Below are positions 1-5,187 of a stretch of DNA of 5,187 nt, in pieces (positions within the stretch are counted from its first letter, which is position 1; every line of letters begins with the position of its first letter). The DNA comes from Verrucomicrobia bacterium UBA1731 (lineage in GTDB: Bacteria > Verrucomicrobiota > Kiritimatiellia > RFP12 > UBA1067), in contig DCIH01000079.1 in NCBI GenBank assembly GCA_002317575.1, forward strand, positions 24,993-30,179, in the 5' to 3' direction. A program made the translations under genes and the position numbers. Below the pieces are notes generated by a model. It was given only the letters and a program-made list of their open reading frames with translations. It was not told the origin of the DNA and did not search any database.

Positions 1-35
1 ACCCCCTTGGGGAGTTGCGTGGCGTTGCACCAGGG

Positions 36-61
36 GGTGGCGTCGCTCCGCCGACGCCACC
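36..61. repeat. 10-bp perfect inverted repeat (GC-rich hairpin)
   Basis: GGTGGCGTCG at 36-45 is exactly complementary to CGACGCCACC at 52-61, with a 6-base CTCCGC loop. No T-run follows on either strand, so it is not a canonical intrinsic terminator, although it could end a transcript entering from the left. The first bases of the window (ACCCCC, 1-6) can pair instead with GGGGGT at 33-38, which would compete with this stem. The GGCGTCG core resembles the cores of the hairpins at 4380-4408 and 4993-5014, suggesting a dispersed palindrome family. The base pairing is seen directly; the role is unknown. Confidence 0.75.
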
Positions 62-74
62 AGTTCGTGCCATA

Positions 75-102
75 CCCGCCAAATGGCGGGGTTGTGGCGG
101 GG
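75..102. repeat. Short palindrome plus tandem TGGCGGGG motif overlapping the -35 region
   Basis: CCCGCCA (75-81) pairs with TGGCGGG (84-90); in practice this gives a 6-bp stem with an AAAT loop. The octamer TGGCGGGG occurs at 84-91 and again at 95-102, exactly 11 bp apart, about one helical turn. The second copy overlaps the proposed -35 element of the downstream promoter. Same-face spacing is what one would expect of a tandem regulator site, but G-rich sequence is common in this region, so a chance origin is possible. Confidence 0.45.
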
Positions 103-121
103 CGCGCGGGCATAGTATAAT
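92..121 (+). promoter_or_regulatory. Sigma70-type promoter of the large exported protein gene
   Basis: A perfect -10 hexamer TATAAT lies at 116-121. TTGTGG at 92-97 is a weak -35 (TTG conserved) with an 18-bp spacer. Transcription would begin near 128, giving a leader of only about 23 bases before the start codon. The -10 is conspicuous as an A/T island in very G+C-rich flanks. The -35 assignment is less certain than the -10. Confidence 0.7.
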
Positions 122-135
122 TTTCGAACATTGAC

Positions 136-147
136 GGAAACAAGGAG
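136..147 (+). promoter_or_regulatory. Ribosome binding site with extended leader GGAAACAAGGAG
   Basis: The Shine-Dalgarno core AAGGAG (142-147) ends 3 bases before the ATG at 151 and 6 bases before the in-frame ATG at 154. The longer spacing is nearer the usual optimum, so the second ATG may be the true start, shortening the protein by one residue. The whole 12-mer recurs exactly before the small gene (4493-4504), where 5 bases separate it from ATG. Confidence 0.8.
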
Positions 148-150
148 ACG

Positions 151-3100
151 ATGATGAACAAGAAACATTTGAAAACGCTGGGATGCGTCGGATGCCTGGG
201 CGCGTGCGGTGCGGCGGCGGCCGCGGTGACCTTCCAGGAAAACTTCATGAACTACGCGGACCGCGTGCCGGGCGTCGTCGTCGCCGACGGCATTTCGGTG
301 GACAACGATCCGATCTGGTCCGTTTCCGGCGGCATCAACTTCCGTCTGAAGGAATCGGCGAACATCTATGTGAAGCCGATCGCGCTCCCGAAGGGCAAAT
401 TCGACTTCAACTTCAAGTTCCGCCTCTTCAACTCGAAGTTTCCCGTCGAGGCGAAGAAGGACAAGAACGGCAAGGAGACGGCGCCTGCGGTGGCGGCGGA
501 TTGGGACTTCTTCGATCTCGTCTTCGCGGCGGGCGGCCAGGAGCACAAGGTGCGCGTTGCGGCCGACCAGATCGCCGGCAAGGCGCTCGAGGCGAAGCTC
601 GGCAACTGGGCGTGGCAGGAACTGGGCATCCGCGCGAACGGCAAGAAGCTCGCGTTTCATTTGGCGGCCGACCGCGTGTTCAAGCCCTTCGCGGAAATCG
701 AACTGCCGTTCGTGCCCGAGACGCTGAACTTCGCCGCCTCGGCGGACAAGCATTTCGGCCTCACGGACATGCTGCTTTCGGACGGCGACGGATTGCCGCA
801 GCATCCCGCGACGAAGCACTTCGCGTCCTTCAAGTCGCTCGAGCAGCCCATCGCGAACGCCAAGACGGCCGCCGAAGGCGAGAAGCTCGCGCTCGCGCCC
901 GCGCCGAAGGCGGGTGTGCGCATGATCCTCGGATCCGCACAGGCGACGCTCACGCTCACGTGGGCGGACGGCAAGAAGACGTCGTATCCGATCAAGGTCG
1001 GCGACTACAAGCCGACCATTCCCGCGAAGGTCGCGGGCGTCGAGCGCGGCAAGGCGCACGAACTCAAGGACGCGACGATTTCGCTCGCCCACAACCTGAC
1101 GCAGTTCGTGCGTCCGAAGATGAATCCGTTCATGTCCAGCTACTCCGTCGAGCCGCAGCTCATCGATGTGGTGCGCGACTGGAACACGCTCCCCGCCGCG
1201 TCGAAGCACGCGATCGACGTCGACCTCGTGAAGGCCGGGGACAATGTGCAGATCTGGCTCGACGGCTCCTACGCCACCACGGTGTCCGGACCAAAAGCAT
1301 CGGTGAAGAAGGGCGAAACGCCGCCGCTGGCGCCCGCGTTCGCGTCCGCCGAAATCGTTTTCGGCGCGGGCGTGCAATACGCGCCGCGCACATACGCGAC
1401 GTCGGACGACGCGCGCTTCACGGTGCTCGATTTCACGGCGTATCCGCGCGCGAAGGCGTTCGCGGACGGTGCGCTCGCGGGTGTGAAGCCGGGCGACGCC
1501 GAATTTGGCGGCTATCCGATGCAGGTCGCCGCGCCACTCGATTCCGCCGACGTCTCCATCTGCCACCAGGCGATGGGCAACTGGGCGCTCGAGGTGGAAG
1601 AATACCACGGGCGCTCGCCGCTGGACGGCTATCCGAGCGCGGTGCACTACCGTCTGCCGGCCGCGCCGTATGCGCGCGCGGGCGTTCTCTTCGCGCTCGA
1701 TCCGGATCCGAAGAAGGACGCGATCCTCACGCTGCGTCTCGGCAAGTACGTTCACAACGGCTCGGGCGGCAACATGTCCGGCGCCTACACGTGGGACTTC
1801 TCCCAGGGCGTGCCCGACTGGTGCCAGAAGGTCGGCGAGGTGAAGGTTGGCGGCAAGACCGTGCCGCTCTGGTTCGGCGACTTCCCGCTCAACCTCGGTC
1901 CGGTCGTGGACCTCGCCACGAGCTCGGACTACCTGGACTTCGACGTCACGGGCAAGCAGTGGGAAAACTTCCAGCAGATGGACAACACGATGAAGCCCGA
2001 TCCGCGCAGCGACTCGGCCTTCAATCTCTTCGGCGTGACGCTGCAGAAGGCGCAGTATTCGTTCGAAGTCGTGGAGGCCACGGCGGGCAACGTGTTCACC
2101 GCGGACGAAAAGGAACGCGGCATGAAGCTGAAGCTCAAGGCGCTCGTGGACGGCGCGCAGGGCGAAGTGGCCTGGACGGGCCGCGATGTCGAGGGCGCCG
2201 AAGTCGTCGGCGTGAAGGGGTCCGTGAAGGTGTCCTTCGCGAAGGCGGGGGAGGTTCGGGAAGTGGCGGTCGATTTCGGCGCGAAGACGCCCGTCGGGTT
2301 CTACACGTGCGATGTCGACTCCATCGACGCGAAGGGCGTGAAACTCTTCACGCACGCGGCGCGCTTCGCGATTCTGCCGGAGGCCGGCCGCCAGGTGGAC
2401 AAGATCTCCTCGCCGTACGCGACGTGGTGGTTCAACTCGCACGGTTCGCCCGGCGACGAGATGAAGGGCTTCCCGATCATGACCAAGGCGGGCATCCGCA
2501 AGTGCTCGTGGCGCAAGCCCTCCAAGGAGGAGGCCGAAAAGTGGGACGTCGTTTCCACGGGCAATCTCGCGGCGCTCGGCGAGCGCGATTTCGAGATGAA
2601 TCCGGACGGCGTCACGGGCCACTTCAAGAAGGGCCGCGTGCAGGTTCCCGATCCCGCCGACGCGACGGGCAAGAAGAAGATCTGGAAGGAAATCGACGGC
2701 GAGCAGCGCTTCGTCGATTCCGTCAAGGACCAGATGGCCAAGCAGGTGTGGAGCAACCACATGCTCATCTGGCACGAGTCCGGTCCGCGCGGCGGCGTGC
2801 CGGAGGAACTCCTCGGCCTCACGCCGCCCGAGCCCTCCGCGCGCGACAAGCAGCAGGCCGCGTACGTGAACGAAATCGGCCGCATCATGCGCAAGCACTT
2901 CCCGGAGATCAAGCTGCAGATCGGCAACAACTCCGCGGCGATGGGCGCGGCGGCGAAGCCGCTCCGCTACGGCGCGAAGGCCGAGTACTTCGACTACCTC
3001 GGCATGGAGACGCCGGCGCAGGTGGTGAAGCCCGAGCGCCGCACCGAGATCGGCGTCTTGGGCATGCTCGCGTCGCAGGACGTCGCCTCGCGTCTCGCCG

Positions 3101-4344
3101 GTCGCAAGATCGCCCTGAACGGCGCGTGGGAATTCATCTACCGCGCCGAGCGCGACATGGGCGAAGAACTGCAGGCCCAGTGGCATGCGCGCGACGTCTT
3201 GATCTGCCTCGCGCACAACTTCTTCCTCATCTCGCCCGGCATTCTCTTCGACTGCAACAACGGCTACTACAACGGCCTCTGGGGCGGTTCGGGCATCCTG
3301 CAGCGCGGGCCCTATGTGTATCCGAAGCGCGCGTACGTCGCGTACGCGGTGATCACGAAGGTGCTCGACGGCGTCAAATTCGTCCGCGAGCTGGACACCG
3401 GCTCCTCCACGATCTACGCGATGGAATACAAGCGTCTCGACGGAAGGACCGTCACGGCGCTCTGGTGCGCGCGCGGCGAAGCCGAGTTCGAGCTCGACCA
3501 GGACATCTGGTTCCTCTTCGGCGAGAAGTCCACGCTCACGGAGATGTACGGCAAGACGACGACGCTCGACACGGGCAAGGTCAAGGTCGTCGCGGGAGGC
3601 CGTCCCGTGTACGTCGTGAGCGCGAATCCGCTCAAGGGCGTGAAGGTGACGGGCCGCACATTCACGGAAGACGCCGCCCTGGCCGCGAAGGCGACCACCG
3701 CCGCCGCGTTGGACAAGGTCGAGGACTTCGAGCTCAAGCCCGACCTGGGCATCGAGTCGAAGAACCACAACTACTTCCCCGTGCTGAAGAAGAGCGACTT
3801 CACGCTCAAGGGCGTGAAGGACGAGGAGAAGGGCGACTGCATCGAAGTCGCGCTCGACCTCGAGAAGAACAAGGACATGTCGGCGTACTGGACCGAGTTC
3901 ACGACGGTGCGCTTCAAGAATCCCGCGCCGCTCGCCGGCAAGCCCGAGCTCGTGGGCGTGTGGGTGAAGGGCAACTCCAACTGGGGGCAGATCCGCTTCG
4001 AGATCACGGACGCGAACGGCGAGGTGTTCAAGAACCTCTCCACGGGTCCGAGCTGGGCGTGCGACATCATGGACTGGCCGGGCAACCTCGCGGTCGACTT
4101 CGACGGCTGGAACTTCGTGTACACGACGCTCAAGGAAACGAAGCTCATCCCGACGCACTCGCCCGGTCCGTACAACGACCAGTGGGTGAGCGAAGGCGGC
4201 GACAAGATCATCCAGTATCCGGTGAAGGTGAGCGCGATCACGGTGGGCATGAACCGCTATCCGACCTCGATCTTCAAGTTCGCCGACAAGCCCGGCAATC
4301 CCGCGATCCGCCTGAAAGACGTCGGCGGCATCGAGGGCAAGTAA
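151..4344 (+). CDS. Large exported multidomain protein with predicted clan GH-A-like glycoside hydrolase barrel
   Basis: A 1397-residue protein. The N-terminus (lysines at 4, 5 and 8, then a short Cys/Gly/Ala-rich stretch to about 26) looks like an export signal. LGAC at 16-19 is an imperfect lipobox, and the Ala run could instead be a signal peptidase I site. Approximate domains: beta-sandwich 27-215; LamG-like sandwich 240-440 (IWLDG 368-372); sandwich 460-640; Ig-like 636-744; TIM-barrel-like 751-1050; all-beta domain 1055-1180; C-terminal carbohydrate-binding-type jelly roll about 1188-1397 (GVWVKG 1269-1274, DFDGW 1316-1320). In the barrel, Glu876 (IWHESGP) and Glu994 (GAWEF), 118 residues apart, fit the acid/base and nucleophile of clan GH-A. 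The segment after Glu994 (QAQWHARD, 1008-1015) and the following beta domain resemble GH39-type enzymes. The family is my inference by pattern; the substrate is unknown. A promoter and a terminator bracket the gene alone. Confidence 0.93.
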   Translation: MMNKKHLKTLGCVGCLGACGAAAAAVTFQENFMNYADRVPGVVVADGISVDNDPIWSVSGGINFRLKESANIYVKPIALPKGKFDFNFKFRLFNSKFPVEAKKDKNGKETAPAVAADWDFFDLVFAAGGQEHKVRVAADQIAGKALEAKLGNWAWQELGIRANGKKLAFHLAADRVFKPFAEIELPFVPETLNFAASADKHFGLTDMLLSDGDGLPQHPATKHFASFKSLEQPIANAKTAAEGEKLALAPAPKAGVRMILGSAQATLTLTWADGKKTSYPIKVGDYKPTIPAKVAGVERGKAHELKDATISLAHNLTQFVRPKMNPFMSSYSVEPQLIDVVRDWNTLPAASKHAIDVDLVKAGDNVQIWLDGSYATTVSGPKASVKKGETPPLAPAFASAEIVFGAGVQYAPRTYATSDDARFTVLDFTAYPRAKAFADGALAGVKPGDAEFGGYPMQVAAPLDSADVSICHQAMGNWALEVEEYHGRSPLDGYPSAVHYRLPAAPYARAGVLFALDPDPKKDAILTLRLGKYVHNGSGGNMSGAYTWDFSQGVPDWCQKVGEVKVGGKTVPLWFGDFPLNLGPVVDLATSSDYLDFDVTGKQWENFQQMDNTMKPDPRSDSAFNLFGVTLQKAQYSFEVVEATAGNVFTADEKERGMKLKLKALVDGAQGEVAWTGRDVEGAEVVGVKGSVKVSFAKAGEVREVAVDFGAKTPVGFYTCDVDSIDAKGVKLFTHAARFAILPEAGRQVDKISSPYATWWFNSHGSPGDEMKGFPIMTKAGIRKCSWRKPSKEEAEKWDVVSTGNLAALGERDFEMNPDGVTGHFKKGRVQVPDPADATGKKKIWKEIDGEQRFVDSVKDQMAKQVWSNHMLIWHESGPRGGVPEELLGLTPPEPSARDKQQAAYVNEIGRIMRKHFPEIKLQIGNNSAAMGAAAKPLRYGAKAEYFDYLGMETPAQVVKPERRTEIGVLGMLASQDVASRLAGRKIALNGAWEFIYRAERDMGEELQAQWHARDVLICLAHNFFLISPGILFDCNNGYYNGLWGGSGILQRGPYVYPKRAYVAYAVITKVLDGVKFVRELDTGSSTIYAMEYKRLDGRTVTALWCARGEAEFELDQDIWFLFGEKSTLTEMYGKTTTLDTGKVKVVAGGRPVYVVSANPLKGVKVTGRTFTEDAALAAKATTAAALDKVEDFELKPDLGIESKNHNYFPVLKKSDFTLKGVKDEEKGDCIEVALDLEKNKDMSAYWTEFTTVRFKNPAPLAGKPELVGVWVKGNSNWGQIRFEITDANGEVFKNLSTGPSWACDIMDWPGNLAVDFDGWNFVYTTLKETKLIPTHSPGPYNDQWVSEGGDKIIQYPVKVSAITVGMNRYPTSIFKFADKPGNPAIRLKDVGGIEGK

Positions 4345-4379
4345 TAGGTTATAGGTTATAGAGAATAGGGAATAGATTG
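4345..4379. repeat. Degenerate 7-bp tandem repeat, five copies, directly after the stop codon
   Basis: The units are TAGGTTA, TAGGTTA, TAGAGAA, TAGGGAA and TAGATTG, all starting with TAG and abutting the TAA stop at 4342-4344. Because the period is 7, successive TAGs fall in different frames, so all three forward frames are closed within 21 bases. The array ends exactly where the terminator stem begins. It is A/T-rich against G+C-rich surroundings. Confidence 0.8.
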
Positions 4380-4412
4380 AGTGGGGCGGCGGGAACGCCG
4401 CCCCCACTTTTT
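4380..4412 (+). terminator. Strong Rho-independent terminator of the large gene
   Basis: AGTGGGGCGGCG (4380-4391) pairs with the segment 4396-4408 through 12 base pairs with one bulged C (4405), closed by a GGAA (GNRA-type) tetraloop. The stem runs into five T residues (4408-4412). It lies 36 bases after the stop codon, so the large gene is most likely transcribed alone. Confidence 0.9.
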
Positions 4413-4434
4413 AGGCGTCGCGGGCAAGTTTGTT

Positions 4435-4465
4435 TTGAGAATTTTTGTCAGCTTTCGCGTAAGAT
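4435..4465 (+). promoter_or_regulatory. Candidate promoter of the small repeat-protein gene
   Basis: TTGAGA (4435-4440, five of six matches to the -35 consensus) and TAAGAT (4460-4465, four of six matches to the -10) are separated by 19 bp, longer than ideal. The gap is partly compensated by the A/T-rich stretch between them. A promoter is expected here because a strong terminator lies just upstream. TTGTCA at 4445-4450 is an alternative -35 but has no good -10 at standard distance. Confidence 0.45.
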
Positions 4466-4492
4466 GTTCCCATGCAAAATGCAGTATCCATT

Positions 4493-4506
4493 GGAAACAA
4501 GGAGGG
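4493..4506 (+). promoter_or_regulatory. Ribosome binding site deciding the start of the small gene
   Basis: AAGGAGGG (4499-4506) is an almost ideal Shine-Dalgarno sequence placed just before ATG 4510. The same frame stays open upstream to a GTG at 4381, but that would start inside the terminator with no ribosome site. The ATG at 4510 also places a signal peptide at the N-terminus, so this start is strongly preferred. Confidence 0.88.
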
Positions 4507-4509
4507 AAC

Positions 4510-4944
4510 ATGTACAAGATCAAAATCATTGTTTCGGCGGTTGTGGCGTTCGCGTGCGTTTTCGCGTGGGCGGACAACAAAACGACCTATCGCGACGCGC
4601 AAGGGCGAAACATGGGCTCGAGCTCAACGGACCGCAACGGCAAGACGATGTACCGCGACGCGCAAGGGCGCAAGCAGGGTTCCTGTTCCACGGACCGTAA
4701 CGGGAAAACGACATACCGCGACGCGCAAGGGCGAAAGATGGGCTCGAGCTCCACGGATCGCAACGGCAAGACGACGTACCGCGACGCGCAGGGGCGAAAG
4801 ATGGGCTCGAGCTCCACGGATCGCAACGGCAAGACGACGTACCGCGACGCGCAAGGCCGCATACAAGGAAGCTCCACGACGGACCGTTACGGAAAAACGA
4901 CGTACCGCGACGCGCAGGGCCGTATCCAAGGCACGAAGAAGTGA
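4510..4944 (+). CDS. Small exported basic protein made of 21-residue YD-like repeats
   Basis: A 144-residue protein of unrecognised function. Residues 1-21 form a classic signal peptide: Tyr-Lys-Ile-Lys, a hydrophobic core, then cleavage after Ala-Trp-Ala (19-21). After Asp-Asn-Lys the mature chain is entirely repeats: five full 21-residue units (25-129) and a partial sixth (130-144). Each unit holds TTYRDAQGR followed by a Gly-Ser-Thr linker and TDRNGK. The conserved Tyr recurs at 27, 48, 69, 90, 111 and 132. The mature part uses only 13 amino acid types, lacks Glu, Leu, Val, Phe, Trp, Pro and His, and carries about +16 net charge. Spacing and the Y-x-D-x-x-G-R core resemble the YD repeats of Rhs proteins, with Arg where those have Tyr. 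It may bind a polyanion or surface polymer, or be structural; this is inference. It has its own promoter candidate and ribosome site. Confidence 0.88.
   Translation: MYKIKIIVSAVVAFACVFAWADNKTTYRDAQGRNMGSSSTDRNGKTMYRDAQGRKQGSCSTDRNGKTTYRDAQGRKMGSSSTDRNGKTTYRDAQGRKMGSSSTDRNGKTTYRDAQGRIQGSSTTDRYGKTTYRDAQGRIQGTKK
4582..4941 (+). repeat. 63-bp in-frame tandem repeat array (5 full copies plus one partial)
   Basis: The units begin at 4582, 4645, 4708, 4771, 4834 and 4897 (the last truncated at 45 bp). Copies 3 and 4 differ at only two of 63 bases by my reading, both silent, pointing to a recent duplication or gene-conversion event. Copy 2 (M, Q and C substitutions) and copies 5-6 (I/Q substitutions) are more diverged. 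The period is a multiple of three, so copy gain or loss keeps the reading frame. Confidence 0.95.
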
Positions 4945-4974
4945 GTCGCCGATAAGGCACATGATCATTTCGAG

Positions 4975-5014
4975 GCTTCGCTGCGCGAAGCTGAAGCGGC
5001 GAGGGCGCCGCTTC
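4975..5014. repeat. Two adjacent perfect hairpins downstream of the small gene
   Basis: Hairpin A pairs GCTTCGC (4975-4981) with GCGAAGC (4985-4991) around a 3-base loop. Hairpin B pairs GAAGCGGCG (4993-5001) with CGCCGCTTC (5006-5014) around AGGG. Only one base separates them. Neither is followed by a T-run (TCCTGTC follows B), so termination would be Rho-assisted or imperfect. Hairpin B shares its GCGGCG core with the terminator at 4380-4412. They could protect the 3' end of the small mRNA or belong to a dispersed REP-like family. Confidence 0.75.
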
Positions 5015-5047
5015 TCCTGTCAGGGACCGCGCGTTGCATTTGATGGG

Positions 5048-5105
5048 AAAATAAAATTAAATTAGGTATTGCGCGATATCGCATGCTGTGTTATACTTCG
5101 CGCCG
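5048..5105 (+). promoter_or_regulatory. Stable-RNA type promoter for the tRNA gene
   Basis: TATACT (5092-5097) is a five-of-six -10, and TTGCGC (5069-5074) is the -35 at the ideal 17-bp spacing. Upstream, 17 consecutive A/T bases (5048-5064) sit where an UP element contacting the RNA polymerase alpha subunits belongs. Downstream of the -10 comes a G+C-rich discriminator (TCGCGCCG, 5098-5105) containing GCGCC, a hallmark of stringently controlled rRNA and tRNA promoters. The start would be near 5104-5106. A 10-bp perfect palindrome, GCGATATCGC (5073-5082), overlaps the end of the -35 and the spacer. Confidence 0.75.
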
Positions 5106-5120
5106 TTTTTCCGATGGATT

Positions 5121-5187
5121 GGGGCTGTAGCTCAACTGGATAGAGCATCAGACTACGAATCTGAGGGTTGTGGGTTCGACTCCCGCC
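5121..5187 (+). tRNA. tRNA-Arg (anticodon ACG), 3' end cut by the window
   Basis: The acceptor 5' strand is GGGGCTG (5121-5127), followed by T8-A9. The D stem is GCTC/GAGC (5130-5133, 5143-5146). The anticodon stem TCAGA/TCTGA (5148-5152, 5160-5164) encloses the loop CTACGAA with anticodon ACG at 5155-5157. The variable loop is GGGTT. The T stem GTGGG/CCCGC (5170-5174, 5182-5186, one T-G wobble) carries the loop TTCGACT. The last base, C5187, is the first of the acceptor 3' strand, so six acceptor bases, the discriminator and any encoded CCA lie outside. ACG is the usual bacterial arginine anticodon for CGN codons, its A34 normally converted to inosine by TadA. Confidence 0.95.

Noticed and set aside
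2301..2930. 209-codon reverse frame inside the large gene, and other reverse frames of 69-159 codons
   Set aside because: They lie entirely within the large coding region, show no Shine-Dalgarno or domain logic, and are expected in G+C-rich coding DNA.
183..4361. 1392-codon open frame in the +2 register as a real overlapping gene
   Set aside because: It has no ribosome binding site, extreme Arg/Gly/Ala composition and no recognisable domains, while the frame starting at 151 has an RBS, an export signal and coherent domains. Kept only as a codon-context observation.
4381..4509. N-terminal extension of the small protein from GTG 4381
   Set aside because: It would begin inside the terminator stem with no RBS and would bury the signal peptide. 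The ATG at 4510 is clearly better.
4582..4941. CRISPR array
   Set aside because: The 63-bp units are contiguous with no spacers and encode a regular in-frame peptide repeat.
4526..4960. Reverse-strand open frames across the repeat gene (up to 144 codons)
   Set aside because: A stop-free 63-bp unit, a multiple of three, automatically opens several frames on both strands. These have no RBS, and the forward frame has a signal peptide and an ideal Shine-Dalgarno.
4975..5014. Canonical intrinsic terminator of the small gene
   Set aside because: The stems are strong but no T-run follows either hairpin, so they are listed as inverted repeats only.
4472..5065. Forward 197-codon frame overlapping the repeat gene
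   Set aside because: It is another shadow of the 63-bp repeat, Arg/Thr-rich. It starts upstream of the ribosome site and runs through the downstream hairpins.
5121..5187. tRNA 3' end as an integration (att) site
   Set aside because: The 3' half that usually serves as attB is cut off, and no integrase or direct repeat is visible in the window.

Overview
The window is G+C-rich bacterial DNA with strong C/G preference at third codon positions. It holds one very large exported protein gene, one small exported repeat-protein gene, and the start of a tRNA gene cut by the window edge. All three read left to right, and each has its own recognisable promoter, so this is a row of monocistronic units rather than an operon. 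The large protein has several beta-sandwich domains wrapped around a probable glycoside-hydrolase barrel. Such proteins are common in polysaccharide-degrading PVC-group bacteria (Kiritimatiellota, Lentisphaerota, Verrucomicrobiota). That placement is an inference from protein style and base composition; nothing here proves taxonomy.

Layout. Positions 1-91 carry strong palindromes but no gene. A near-consensus promoter (92-121) and a purine-rich leader drive the 1397-residue protein at 151-4344. Its stop codon is followed directly by a degenerate 7-bp tandem repeat (4345-4379) that puts TAG in all three forward frames, and then by a strong intrinsic terminator (4380-4412). A second promoter candidate and a leader sharing the 12-mer GGAAACAAGGAG with the first gene precede the small gene at 4510-4944. 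It encodes a signal peptide followed almost entirely by 21-residue repeats (63 bp each). Two adjacent hairpins (4975-5014) close that unit. The last 140 bases hold a textbook stable-RNA promoter (UP-like A/T tract, 17-bp spacer, GCGCC discriminator) and a tRNA-Arg(ACG) that runs off the window end.

How the parts work together. The large protein is plausibly a cell-surface or secreted polysaccharide-binding or -cleaving enzyme. The small repeat protein is unrecognised: basic, very low in complexity, exported, with a repeat resembling the YD repeats of Rhs proteins. Nothing in the sequence ties the two functionally except proximity, orientation and a shared translation leader. The most interesting items are the small YD-like repeat protein, the large unusual hydrolase-like protein, the three-frame stop heptad array, and the shared extended leader.
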